Positions 7,328-14,916 of a DNA stretch of 19,496 bases are shown here, piece by piece. Source of the DNA: Abditibacteriota bacterium (GTDB taxonomy: Bacteria; Armatimonadota; UBA5829). The stretch is taken from the NCBI GenBank assembly GCA_017958015.1, contig JAGDDM010000265.1, positions 1 to 19,496 on the forward strand, read 5' to 3'. Below the pieces are notes generated by a model that was not told the origin of the DNA, ran no database searches, and saw nothing but the letters and a program-made list of their open reading frames with translations. The position numbers were made by a program, and so were the translations under genes. The stretch's first letter is position 1. The number at the start of each line of letters is the position of its first letter.

Positions 7328-8455
7328 ATGCTCGGAAACACTTTCGGAAGAATGTTCAGAGTGACCGCCTGCGGCGAGTCCTACGGCGACGCTCTTGTGG
7401 CCATACTTGACGGCACCCCCGCGGGACTTGCCATCGACGACGCCTACATCCAGAAGGAACTTGACGCCCGCAGACCGGGAACGTCGCCCCTGGACTCTCC
7501 CCGCAAGGAGACCGATCAGGTGCACATCTTCGCCGGCGTCAGAGACGGCGTCACCACCGGCGCCCCGCTGGGAATGATTATCTACAACGTGGACAGACAG
7601 GACATCCACGTTAAGCAGTATTTCGACGTGAAGGACCTTATCAGACCCGGTCACGCGGAGTACACTTACAACGTTAAGTACGGCAAGAACGCCGACTGGT
7701 GCGGCGCCGGAAGAGCCAGCGGCAGAGAGACCTGTATGCGGGTTGCCGCCGGAGCCGTGGCGAAGAAGATTCTCGCCAAGTACGGCATTGAGGTTCTGGG
7801 TTACGTCAAAGAGTGCGCCGGAGTCCGCGCCAAGGACCTCACCTTTGACGAGGTTAAGGCCAATTACAGATCCAACATGATTAACTGCCCCGACGAGGAA
7901 GCCGCCGCCAAGATGATTGAGAAAGTTCTCGAGATTAAGGCCAAGGGCGACACCGCCGGAGGTGTGGTGGAAGTCATCGCCACCGGTGTTCCCGCAGGTT
8001 TGGGCGAACCCGTATTCGACAAGATTAACGCCACAATCGCCCACGGCATGATGAGTATCGGCTCCGTTCGGGGCGTGGAGTTCGGCGAGGGATTCAATTC
8101 CACCCGTCTCACCGGCTCCGAATGCAACGACATTCCCTACGTCAAAGACGGCAAGGTGGCTTTCAGAACCAACCGGGCCGGCGGCGTTGAGGGCGGCATC
8201 ACCAACGGCGAGGACATCGTCGTCCGGGTCGCAGTGAAGCCCACCGCTACCATTTCCATCGACCAGGATACGGTTGACCTCTCCAAGATGGAGAACACCA
8301 AACTGGCCGCCATCACCCGCAGAGACCCCACAATCACCGCCAGAGCCGTGGCCGTGGTTGAGGCCATGCTCCGCATCGCCATTCTCGACCACCTTATGAT
8401 GTGGAAGGGTTATGACGCCATTCAGGACGTGGACCACAGCGAGATAGGTTTGTAA
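7328..8455 (+). CDS. aroC: Chorismate synthase with His-to-Tyr change in the GESHG motif
   Basis: Seventh shikimate step: FMN-dependent elimination of phosphate from EPSP to give chorismate. The 375-residue protein aligns over its full length with the family: MLGNTFGRMFRVTACGES at the start, RPGHAEYTYNVKYG (His109, the second conserved His), GAGRASGRETCMRVAAGA, NRAGGVEGGITNG, and RRDPTITARAVAVVEAM near the end. The first signature GESHG reads GESYG: codon TAC gives Tyr19 where the family has a His (His17 of Neurospora) that assists the flavin chemistry. The canonical RHDP is RRDP. It has an excellent ribosome site (AAGGAG). All other motifs and the frame are intact. It is either a functional variant, a sequencing error of one base, or a reduced-activity enzyme. 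Confidence 0.95.
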   Translation: MLGNTFGRMFRVTACGESYGDALVAILDGTPAGLAIDDAYIQKELDARRPGTSPLDSPRKETDQVHIFAGVRDGVTTGAPLGMIIYNVDRQDIHVKQYFDVKDLIRPGHAEYTYNVKYGKNADWCGAGRASGRETCMRVAAGAVAKKILAKYGIEVLGYVKECAGVRAKDLTFDEVKANYRSNMINCPDEEAAAKMIEKVLEIKAKGDTAGGVVEVIATGVPAGLGEPVFDKINATIAHGMMSIGSVRGVEFGEGFNSTRLTGSECNDIPYVKDGKVAFRTNRAGGVEGGITNGEDIVVRVAVKPTATISIDQDTVDLSKMENTKLAAITRRDPTITARAVAVVEAMLRIAILDHLMMWKGYDAIQDVDHSEIGL

Positions 8456-8478
8456 TTCGATTATATTCACGCTTCCCG

Positions 8479-8496
8479 TGTCATATGGGGAGCGTT
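8479..8496 (+). other. Inverted repeat downstream of aroC (possible weak terminator)
   Basis: Around 8469-8496, ACGCTTCCC and GGGGAGCGT can pair over nine positions (one T-G) across a nine-base loop, between the aroC stop and the next gene. The following TTGTG is a poor U-tract, so termination would be weak at best. Confidence 0.35.
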
Positions 8497-8518
8497 TGTG
8501 AAAAGAAAGGAGATTAAA

Positions 8519-8983
8519 ATGACTCAGCAGATTACGGATCCTTTTATTTGGGAAGATGAAGAATGGATTTTTCTTCGTGCCGAGGATATTTATTCGTTGT
8601 TTGATCCCGAAGCATTCGGTCTGATGCCGGAAATGTCTTCTACCGCCTGTTATAAAGGGTTTGTTGTTCAGTTCCGTGTTACCGAAAAGCAACTTTATCT
8701 TGATAAACTTTGGGTTTACTGTGAAAATGACAGCTATCCGCCCATCAACGGGATTGAGCCAAAAGATGATGATGATATTGATTACGGTATGAAGCTCTAT
8801 GATAACATCAATTTAAAGCTCTCGTATAGCGGTGTTATGATTGTGGGAAGAGAAATGATGGACAGGTTTCAAGGTCGCGCCTTTACCGGCCCGCATTCCT
8901 ACCGCATTACGCATGAATTGACATTTAAAGACGGTATGCTTGTTGACAGTAAGGAAACATCAGGCAGTTACGTCGGATTTTGA
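8519..8983 (+). CDS. Hypothetical protein, AT-richer orphan gene
   Basis: A 154-residue, acidic, probably cytoplasmic protein with no signal peptide or membrane segment. It begins MTQQITDPFIWEDEEWIFLR and has the phrases DIYSLFDPEAFGL, STACYKGFVVQF and YENDEIxx-like CENDSYPPINGIEP. I do not recognise a characterised family, though it resembles widespread uncharacterised gut-bacterial proteins of similar size. The start is fixed by AGGAG (8508-8512), six bases before ATG 8519; an in-frame GTG at 8498 lies upstream of that site and is unlikely. Base composition differs from the neighbours: 8641-8700 has 24 G+C in 60, against 35 in 60 at 7921-7980 in aroC. Together with the isolated position this suggests recent acquisition. 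Confidence 0.8.
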   Translation: MTQQITDPFIWEDEEWIFLRAEDIYSLFDPEAFGLMPEMSSTACYKGFVVQFRVTEKQLYLDKLWVYCENDSYPPINGIEPKDDDDIDYGMKLYDNINLKLSYSGVMIVGREMMDRFQGRAFTGPHSYRITHELTFKDGMLVDSKETSGSYVGF

Positions 8984-8999
8984 TATTCTGAGCACACAC

Positions 9000-9030
9000 A
9001 AAAAAACAGCCCCGCGGGGCTGTTTTTTTT
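9000..9030 (+). terminator. Strong bidirectional terminator
   Basis: An A-run, then the perfect inverted repeat CAGCCCCGCGGGGCTG (9007-9022), then eight Ts (9023-9030). Because it has an A-run on one side and a T-run on the other it works on both strands, ending the gene that stops at 8983 and the convergent operon whose last gene stops at 9040. Confidence 0.95.
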
Positions 9031-9039
9031 GTGATTAAA

Positions 9040-9825
9040 TTATCTCATTTCCTGTCCGCCGGTGACGTTGATGGCCTGACCGGTCATGTAGCTCGCTTCG
9101 TCGGAGGCGAGGAACTTGATAACGTCGGTGACGTCCTTGTAGAGGCAAGGGCGCTTCATGGGGACCTGGTTGATGTACTTTTCGCGGATTTCCTCAACGG
9201 TCTTGCCCTGGTTCTTGGCGTACTGCTCGAAGAGGGAGCCCTTCCAGAGGGTGCCGTCCAGGAGGTTGCCCGGGCAGACGGAGTTGACTCTCACGCCGTA
9301 CTCGGCCATTTCGAGGGCCAGAGACTGGGTAAGTCCGATGCCGCCGAACTTGGAAGCGGCGTAGGCGGAGTTTTTGAAACTGCCCTTTTTGCCGGACTTG
9401 GAGTTCACCTGCACGATGCAGCCGCTCTTCTGTTCTTTCATAATCCGGCAGGCGTGCTTGGCGCAGACCATGTAGCCGATGAGGTTCACTTCGATAACGG
9501 CTCTCCACACGTTCACGTCGAAGTCGGTGATTTCGCCGGACTTCAGAATGCCCGCGTTGGACACAAGGATGTCCAGTTTGCCGTATTTCTTCACGATTTC
9601 GTCCATGGCGGCGCCCACTCCGGCGTCGTCGGTGACGTTCATGGCGATTCCTTCGGCTTTGACGCCGTAGGTTTCGGCAACTTTCGCGGCGGTGGCTTTG
9701 GCGCCGTCGCCGTTGATGTCGGCGATGATGACGTTGGCGCCTTCCTCGGCGAAAGCGTTGCTTATGGCCTCGCCCAAACCCTGGGCTCCGCCGGTGACGA
9801 GGACGGTTTTGTTTTCAAACTTCAT
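9040..9825 (-). CDS. Short-chain dehydrogenase, SrlD-like (sorbitol-6-phosphate 2-dehydrogenase family)
   Basis: A 261-residue NAD-dependent short-chain dehydrogenase. It has the cofactor motif TGGAQGLG (11-18), Asp36 at the end of the second strand (predicts NAD preference), SNAG (89-92), and the catalytic Ser (142/144), Tyr155 and Lys159 in NSKSG and SAYAASK. The region NSKSGKKGS...SKFGGIGLTQSLAL, the loop PGNLLDGTLWKGSLFEQYAK, and the ending YMTGQAINVTGGQEM match E. coli SrlD closely, so oxidation of sorbitol-6-phosphate to fructose-6-phosphate or a related polyol phosphate is likely. The same family also forms the C-terminal domain of RhaAD-type aldolase/dehydrogenase fusions. It is the third gene of the minus-strand operon, ten bases after the preceding stop, with AGGAG upstream of its ATG. 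Confidence 0.9.
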   Translation of the reverse strand: MKFENKTVLVTGGAQGLGEAISNAFAEEGANVIIADINGDGAKATAAKVAETYGVKAEGIAMNVTDDAGVGAAMDEIVKKYGKLDILVSNAGILKSGEITDFDVNVWRAVIEVNLIGYMVCAKHACRIMKEQKSGCIVQVNSKSGKKGSFKNSAYAASKFGGIGLTQSLALEMAEYGVRVNSVCPGNLLDGTLWKGSLFEQYAKNQGKTVEEIREKYINQVPMKRPCLYKDVTDVIKFLASDEASYMTGQAINVTGGQEMR

Positions 9826-9835
9826 TGTATGTCTC

Positions 9836-11578
9836 CTATATGTCCAGTTTGCTCCGCAGGAGCTCTTTTTCCGCTTCGTTGGTCCAGAACATGCCGTCCC
9901 GGAGTTTGTCGTAGACGTTCGGGAGCACGTTCTTCAGATCCGGCAGCGCGGTGAGGGGGAGCTTAATCTGGGGGAAGATAACGGTTTTGCCGGGGAACCG
10001 GGCTGTCTTAACACCCATAAGGCCCTCGGGCATGGCGTCCATACCGCCGATGGCGGCGCAGGAATTGATAGTGGGCAGCTGCTTCTCTTCGGTGTAGCGG
10101 AGAGTGTCAACCATATCCTGAGGCTTGGAGCCGCTGGAACCCACGAACCGGTTGCCGTTGTTGTAGACGTTTGTGACGTCGATTGTGGCCATGGTGCCCT
10201 TCAAAACGCCGGCGAAGATGTTCATGAGGCAGTCCTTTGCCATGTAGGGCAAAGCGCCTTCAACCAGGGGAGCGATGGGGGCGAGGATAACGATGTCGTC
10301 GAATCCCTTGCCGCCGGTCAGGTCCTTGATGGCCTTGTCAACTTCCTCGGGGGAAACGTTCATGGGGTTAATGAATACCATCTCCACACCGTTGGCCTTG
10401 GCTTCCTCGGAGATGCAGTTCTTCAGATAATTCAGCCGCTCGTCGGAGACGTCGGTGCAGAAAATCTTCTTGGGACCGCCCTTCATTTTGGCCGCGCGCT
10501 GTACGTGCATCTGACCCATGGGTCCCGCTGCGCCCACGAACCAGGCGCTTCCGCCGGGAGTGAACTCGCTGACTCTGCTCTTGGAATAGGCGTCCGCCAC
10601 CACGCCGGTGTTTGTGCCGATGTAGTCGATGTAATCGTAGTGGATTCTGCCGATATCAATCTTCAGAGGTCTCGCCATGGGCTCCTTGGCCAGGAACGCC
10701 ATTACGGAATACTTGCCCAGAGCCGCCGCCAGAGCTTCGGCCAGGTCCGGGTCGGGGGTGCCGAGAATAACGATGTCGTCGAATCCCTTGCCGCCGGTGC
10801 GCTCTTCCTTGAGGGCCTGAACCTTGTCGGCGGTGAGGCCGCTTACTTCCACAACCTCGATATCCTTTGTGCAGGCGCAGGACTTAATCTTGTCGCCGAA
10901 AGAGGCAGGGACGTCCGCCAGGATAATCTTTGCGGGTTTGCCCGCTTCGCAGAGGCCTTCGCCCACGCAGTAGTCGCCGTTGTCGCAGCCGACGTAGAGA
11001 AGAGTGCCGCCGGGCTTGAAGTTCCGTCTGGGCTCGATGCGGTAGGCCGCCACCACGCAGGTCCAGGGCTCAACCAGGGCCGCTTCGGCGTAACCGGTTT
11101 CGTCCGCCATGGGAATGAGGTAGTCGCCGTCGCCGTCCAGTATGATGTCGCCAATGGTGCAGAACTGCTGCATACCGCCGGGGAGAACGTAGCCGAAGGC
11201 GGTGCTGACGCCCTTGTTAAAGACGTCTGCCTGAATGATGTAGCGCTCACCGGGCTTGAACTTGTCGGCCCGCTTGGCGCCGGCTTCCACGATGGTGAGA
11301 GCCACTTCGTGTCCGGGAGTGACCGGGTCTTTGACGAGGTCTCTGCCGGTGATTCTGGCGTGGGTGCTGCCCTGGGTTACCAGCTTAACGTCGGAGAAGC
11401 AGATGCCGATGGCGTCCACTCTGACGAGGATTTCATTGTCGGCGGGAGATTTCAGGGGAAGGTTGACCGTGCCGTTCTTGCCGAAGTTTTCCACTCCGGC
11501 TTCCGTTACCTGCCAAGCCTCGTAGGACTGGGGAAGTGTGTAGTCCAGATCTTTGTATCTCTTGAGAATATCGGCCAT
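9836..11578 (-). CDS. SorE-like zinc-dependent medium-chain dehydrogenase with duplicated Rossmann domain
   Basis: A 580-residue medium-chain dehydrogenase, against about 350-410 for ordinary members. The N-terminal GroES-like domain (about 45-185) has probable catalytic-zinc ligands Cys60 (GICFSD) and His90-Glu91 (TPGHE). Two nucleotide-binding domains follow: about 185-335 (GGTLLYVGCDNGDYCVGEG) and about 340-500 (GGSAWFVGAAGPMGQMHVQ). Both contain TGGKGFDDIVIL, at 261-272 and 421-432, exactly 160 residues apart, and similar segments after it. The second domain plus C-terminus (VGAAGPMG, GSSG, ARFPGKTVIFPQIKLPLTALPDL) resembles L-sorbose-1-phosphate reductase SorE. Reduction or oxidation of a ketose or polyol phosphate is inferred. 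Only the second copy has a clear cofactor loop. Spacing to the aldolase is ten bases, with AGGAG overlapping the aldolase stop, so the two are cotranscribed. Confidence 0.88.
   Translation of the reverse strand: MADILKRYKDLDYTLPQSYEAWQVTEAGVENFGKNGTVNLPLKSPADNEILVRVDAIGICFSDVKLVTQGSTHARITGRDLVKDPVTPGHEVALTIVEAGAKRADKFKPGERYIIQADVFNKGVSTAFGYVLPGGMQQFCTIGDIILDGDGDYLIPMADETGYAEAALVEPWTCVVAAYRIEPRRNFKPGGTLLYVGCDNGDYCVGEGLCEAGKPAKIILADVPASFGDKIKSCACTKDIEVVEVSGLTADKVQALKEERTGGKGFDDIVILGTPDPDLAEALAAALGKYSVMAFLAKEPMARPLKIDIGRIHYDYIDYIGTNTGVVADAYSKSRVSEFTPGGSAWFVGAAGPMGQMHVQRAAKMKGGPKKIFCTDVSDERLNYLKNCISEEAKANGVEMVFINPMNVSPEEVDKAIKDLTGGKGFDDIVILAPIAPLVEGALPYMAKDCLMNIFAGVLKGTMATIDVTNVYNNGNRFVGSSGSKPQDMVDTLRYTEEKQLPTINSCAAIGGMDAMPEGLMGVKTARFPGKTVIFPQIKLPLTALPDLKNVLPNVYDKLRDGMFWTNEAEKELLRSKLDI
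10287..10798 (-). repeat. Pair of 32-base identical direct repeats inside the dehydrogenase gene
   Basis: Bases 10287-10318 and 10767-10798 are identical over 32 positions and lie exactly 480 bases (160 codons) apart, in the same reading frame. They encode the shared core of the GGKGFDDIVI motif in each of the two Rossmann domains. The rest of the duplicated domains has diverged, so this block may be kept by selection or by gene conversion. Confidence 0.9.
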
Positions 11579-11588
11579 GATTTGACTC

Positions 11589-12353
11589 CTATTTTTCCTC
11601 GGCGAACTGCTTCATTCTGTAAAGCTCGTCGGGTCTTGTGTAAATTCGGTTGACGTTTTCCTCGGTGAAATAGCGGGCTCCGCCCAAACAGTAGGCTCCG
11701 AAGAGAACTCTGGCTGTCTTAACCGCCATGGCGGTGATGGACACGCACTCGTTGGCGGAGGCGCCGACGGCGATGATGCCGTGGTTCTGCATGAGGATGA
11801 GTTTGGGGTTGGTGCCGTGCTTCTCCCGATAGGCGGTGACTTTCGCCCGAATGGTGCGGGAGAGGGTGAGACCGGGGTCGGTGTAGGGAACGTAGATGGG
11901 TTCCGGACCGCAGACGGCGATCTCATCGGGGAAAATGCGGCTCTTGTAGATTTCCTCTGCCTTTTCGGAGCAGAGAATCTTGTTGCAGGCGGTGGCGTGG
12001 GTGTGTGCCACGAAGTTTACGCCGGGCAGAGAGAGGAGATAGGCGTGGAAAGTGGTTTCCACGGAGGGACGGGTCGTGTTTTCCGGGTCGGCGCAGCAGG
12101 CGAAGAGGGCGTCCTTGATCTCCGAGTCGGAGAGTTCGCCGGCGTCCATAACGTCCAGCGCCTTCTGATGGACCACCTTAACGAAGGTGTCCTTGTCGGA
12201 CTGGGCAAGGCACTTGCCGCTGCCCTTTACGTAGAAGGTTCCGTCGTCGCATTTGGCGGAGGTGTTGCCCTCGCCGATGATGACGAAGTCGTTCTCGGGA
12301 CGTCCTATTTCCCGAGACATTTCAACGAGTTTGTCGAGAACTTTGTCAGACAT
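11589..12353 (-). CDS. Class II aldolase/adducin-family aldolase
   Basis: A 254-residue zinc-dependent class II aldolase (fuculose/rhamnulose/ribulose-phosphate aldolase and epimerase superfamily). Visible motifs are EGNTSAK (28-34, phosphate binding), GSGK (44-47), RPSVET with the probable catalytic Glu99, HTHAT (zinc ligands His117 and His119), and QNHGI (His191, third zinc ligand). These enzymes cleave ketose-1-phosphates into dihydroxyacetone phosphate and an aldehyde. The exact sugar cannot be read from sequence. It is the first gene of the operon, driven by a near-consensus promoter, with GGGAG six bases before the ATG, and precedes the SorE-like and SrlD-like dehydrogenases. The set resembles a split version of RhaAD-type aldolase/dehydrogenase fusions. 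Confidence 0.9.
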   Translation of the reverse strand: MSDKVLDKLVEMSREIGRPENDFVIIGEGNTSAKCDDGTFYVKGSGKCLAQSDKDTFVKVVHQKALDVMDAGELSDSEIKDALFACCADPENTTRPSVETTFHAYLLSLPGVNFVAHTHATACNKILCSEKAEEIYKSRIFPDEIAVCGPEPIYVPYTDPGLTLSRTIRAKVTAYREKHGTNPKLILMQNHGIIAVGASANECVSITAMAVKTARVLFGAYCLGGARYFTEENVNRIYTRPDELYRMKQFAEEK

Positions 12354-12388
12354 GTTATACTCCCTTTTCAGAAATAAATTCCGTTAAT

Positions 12389-12418
12389 ATTATACGCCTT
12401 TTTCGCTTAAAAGTCCAA
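12389..12418 (-). promoter_or_regulatory. Promoter of the aldolase/dehydrogenase operon
   Basis: On the minus strand TTGGAC (12413-12418), an 18-base spacer and a perfect TATAAT (12389-12394) lie just upstream of the aldolase gene. The predicted transcript starts near 12382, about 30 bases before the ATG at 12353. The -35 box is two bases from the stop of the upstream FAD oxidoreductase gene. Confidence 0.75.
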
Positions 12419-12419
12419 C

Positions 12420-14303
12420 TCAAAGACCCTTGCGGCGGATGAGGTAAACCTTTTTCGCCAGCTCCCCTCTGGTTACGGTGCCGAAGCCCGGATTGTCGAT
12501 ACCCAGCCGTTTGCAAACAAGTCTTATTTCCTCTTCGGTGGCTATGTCCTCCGGGCGGAAGTTTTCGTCGCGGAACACCCCCGCGGAGGAGAGATAATTC
12601 ACCGCCTCGAAGTAGGGACTTTCAACCGGTACGTCCGCCACCCAAGCCAGGTACTGGCCCTGTTTGAGAAGTTGGCGCTGAACGGTGAAGGGCTTCACTT
12701 GCCGGGGAGATACGCGGCTGAGCACCGCTTCCGCCGCCAAGGTTCCCGCCGCCTGACCCATGGAGGAGCGGGTGAACTCTATTCGCAGAGTGCTGTAACC
12801 GATGTGGGTGGAAGAGACGCATGTGGAAACAAGAAGATTTTCCGCCCCGGAGGGAATTATCACCGAGTAGGGGATTCGGTAGATGGGAGTGAAGCTCTTC
12901 AGCCACATTTCTCCCTCGCCCCGATGTTGGGCGGTGGGGTCCTTCAAATCCTCCGTGGCGTGGCTGTCCATGGGGTAGCCGCCGATGCCTATGCTCGGAA
13001 AATCGTAATTCTCGGCGGTGTGGGTCACGTCGTACTCGTCGAAAACGCGCTCGCCCATGATACGCTTGCACTCCCGAACATAGAGCGTTTGGGGGAAGTT
13101 GTCCGTGTCGAGGTATTCGTCGTCGGCGAGACCCAGGTTTGTGTGTCCCCGTTCGTTTCGGAGGTAGTATATGTACCCCAGGACCCGGTTTTTATACTTC
13201 TCGTCAATCTTTGCCCGTTTGCGGTCGCCGAGATAGGCGTATTTATAGTTGATTCCGGGCAAATCGCTGCCGAAGGGATGTTGGTTTATCTCGAACTCGT
13301 TATTGGGGAGCCTTCCGGAGGTGACGTTCCAGGTTTCGCTCCACTCCGGGGAGTGCTCGTACACGGCCGGGTCGTAATCCGGGGGCATGTCGAGTTCGGG
13401 GGCGTCGGCGCCGTAGTCCTTAACGGTCAGCAGATAGGCGTATGAGGGGAGCCGTCTGTCTTTTTTGCCGTCGGATCCCGGGAGAACGGACTGGGTCGCG
13501 TTGTTGAAGTAAATCTTTCCGCCGTGGGGCTCCCGTTCGCTCCGCTTTTCCCTGCCGTAGCGGACGACGGTGGAACAGAGGGATGCGAAATCGCCGGTGT
13601 CGGTGGCGTCCACGGACACCTTGGCGCAGACGGTGTATTTGTTATTTATCACGCCGCCGGTGACTTTGTTTCCCTCGAGGGTGGGCTTTATTTTCGCGTC
13701 GGTGAAAAGGGTTATGTTGGGCTCGTTGTACACCATGTCCTTGTATACCGCGTTCACGACTCGGGGTTCGTAGCGCAGGGGGTAGGATGTGTCGTAGAAG
13801 CTGCCGATTTTCCCCAGGAATTCCGCGAAGACGCCGGAAGCGTGGCGCGCGTCCCCGAGGTCGCAGCTGCCCAGACCGTTGGCGGAAATGCCTCCGATTC
13901 GGTTTGTTTCCTCAACGAGAAGGACTTTGATGCCCATGCGGGCGGCGGTGAGGGCGGCGGCGATGCCGGAGGAATTGGCGCCCACCACAAGCAAATCCGT
14001 GTCGATGCGGGTGAAGGCGTGGGACGTCCGCTCGGTGATTGTTTCGTTGCCGCGCCGGAAGCGGTAGAATGCGCCGGAGTCAAGGTCTTCCGCGTCGTAG
14101 CGGACGTAGCCGTTTTTGTCCGCGGAAACCGCTTTGAGTTCCGCGCCGTTCATTGTGACGGTTCCGCCGCCTTTTGAGTACACCGCGATGAGTGTGGGCG
14201 ACAGGGCTATGGCCTGAAAGGTGCCGTCAAAGTTCGTTGAGAGCTCCGCCGAAACCGGGAGAGGGAGGAGTATTAAGATGAGAAAGAGAATGATTTTTTT
14301 CAT
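12420..14303 (-). CDS. Secreted FAD-dependent oxidoreductase with SLH-like C-terminus
   Basis: A 627-residue exported protein. Residues 1-19 are a signal peptide (MKKIILFLILILLPLPVSA). An N-terminal beta-rich stretch (20-100) precedes the FAD Rossmann fold: DLLVVGANSSGIAAALTAARMG (103-124), VEETNRIGG, and SVDATDTGDFA further on, typical of the FAD_oxidored family found as expanded sets in gut and environmental anaerobes. The dinucleotide loop is GANSSG rather than GGGxxG. The C-terminus (about 564-627, AVNYLSSAGVFRD...TRGELAKKVYL) is SLH-like, which suggests cell-envelope association. The substrate is unknown; related proteins sit in carbohydrate loci. No Shine-Dalgarno is visible, and a TATAAT lies nine bases before the ATG. 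Confidence 0.85.
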   Translation of the reverse strand: MKKIILFLILILLPLPVSAELSTNFDGTFQAIALSPTLIAVYSKGGGTVTMNGAELKAVSADKNGYVRYDAEDLDSGAFYRFRRGNETITERTSHAFTRIDTDLLVVGANSSGIAAALTAARMGIKVLLVEETNRIGGISANGLGSCDLGDARHASGVFAEFLGKIGSFYDTSYPLRYEPRVVNAVYKDMVYNEPNITLFTDAKIKPTLEGNKVTGGVINNKYTVCAKVSVDATDTGDFASLCSTVVRYGREKRSEREPHGGKIYFNNATQSVLPGSDGKKDRRLPSYAYLLTVKDYGADAPELDMPPDYDPAVYEHSPEWSETWNVTSGRLPNNEFEINQHPFGSDLPGINYKYAYLGDRKRAKIDEKYKNRVLGYIYYLRNERGHTNLGLADDEYLDTDNFPQTLYVRECKRIMGERVFDEYDVTHTAENYDFPSIGIGGYPMDSHATEDLKDPTAQHRGEGEMWLKSFTPIYRIPYSVIIPSGAENLLVSTCVSSTHIGYSTLRIEFTRSSMGQAAGTLAAEAVLSRVSPRQVKPFTVQRQLLKQGQYLAWVADVPVESPYFEAVNYLSSAGVFRDENFRPEDIATEEEIRLVCKRLGIDNPGFGTVTRGELAKKVYLIRRKGL

Positions 14304-14312
14304 AACGAATAT

Positions 14313-14318
14313 ATTATA
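14313..14318 (-). promoter_or_regulatory. Possible -10 box giving a leaderless FAD oxidoreductase mRNA
   Basis: A perfect TATAAT on the minus strand is separated from the ATG at 14303 by nine bases. Transcription would start one to three bases before the start codon. No good -35 box is seen at 16-18 bases (GGATAC at best). Confidence 0.35.
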
Positions 14319-14349
14319 CCGGAATTTCTCCCAAAGTATCCGGTTTTTG

Positions 14350-14358
14350 TGTTATACT
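14350..14358 (+). promoter_or_regulatory. Extended -10 promoter for the 14393 gene
   Basis: TGTTATACT (extended -10 form TGnTATACT) lies 34 bases upstream of the ATG at 14393. No recognisable -35 box is present, which is usual for extended -10 promoters. Confidence 0.45.
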
Positions 14359-14392
14359 GTAAGTAGTTATATCGATTTATTCGGAGCGATAG

Positions 14393-14911
14393 ATGGACGA
14401 GTGTAAATTTATAACCGACAGCCTGCGGAAAGTGCTCACGGAGTTCGGAAGCGGAGAGGAATTTCTCGATTACGCCGAAGGACTTTTGGGAGTAATGGGC
14501 GGCAAAGACCGTCGATATATGTATGAGGCGGTTATGCAGAACGCCGCCGGCGCCAAAATGGGCAGATACGGGAAGGCGGAAAAGGTCACCGGTGAGCTGC
14601 TCATAAGCGACGCCGTGGAGTCCAAGGTGTTTTCCGTGTTTTTGGACGGAATAACGGACAAAGAGGAAATGCTGTCCCTGATTGAGCCCCTTGCCCGCTC
14701 TCTGGGCACCGAGGACTTTTCGACGGAGGACTTTATCCTCGAGGACGGCTGCCGGGTGTTCTATTTCCACCTCATCGGCGATCCGGAATCCGCCGAGGAG
14801 TCTTGGATTGTCTATTCGCCCTATAAATACGGGTATATTGTGTGTGCCGACGCCAAATATACCTGCGCCATAGAAGAGGCGTACAAAAAACATGTCGGCG
14901 GAAGGGAATAA
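14393..14911 (+). CDS. Hypothetical protein, 172 residues
   Basis: I do not recognise this protein. It is acidic with no signal peptide or transmembrane segment, so probably cytoplasmic. The N-terminal half looks helical (KFITDSLRKVLTEFGSGEEFLDYAEGLLG; YMYEAVMQNAAGAKMG). The C-terminal half looks mixed alpha/beta (VFYFHLIGD, SWIVYSPYKYGYIVCADAKYTC). GGAG at 14383-14386, six bases before the ATG, supports this start. The stop lies five bases before the start of the SIMPL-domain gene, whose ribosome site overlaps the end of this gene, so the two are cotranscribed. G+C and codon use match the surroundings. Confidence 0.75.
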   Translation: MDECKFITDSLRKVLTEFGSGEEFLDYAEGLLGVMGGKDRRYMYEAVMQNAAGAKMGRYGKAEKVTGELLISDAVESKVFSVFLDGITDKEEMLSLIEPLARSLGTEDFSTEDFILEDGCRVFYFHLIGDPESAEESWIVYSPYKYGYIVCADAKYTCAIEEAYKKHVGGRE

Positions 14912-14916
14912 CCTTT

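Noticed and set aside
5936..8692. A very long open frame on the minus strand (over 900 codons) opposite aroA and aroC
   Set aside because: It lies wholly antisense to two clear enzymes, its translation is low-complexity (Gly/His/Val/Asp-rich) with no motifs, and it results from the high G+C codon use of the real genes.
9692..11653. A 653-codon plus-strand open frame opposite the SorE-like dehydrogenase
   Set aside because: The real gene is on the other strand with complete motifs and ribosome site; the antisense frame has no recognisable features.
11589..12353. Naming the aldolase as rhamnulose- or fuculose-phosphate aldolase
   Set aside because: The motifs are shared by the whole superfamily and no rhamnose or fucose genes are nearby.
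14842..14916. Upstream in-frame start for the SIMPL protein
   Set aside because: It would put a basic segment before the signal peptide and overlap the previous gene; the ribosome site fits ATG 14917.
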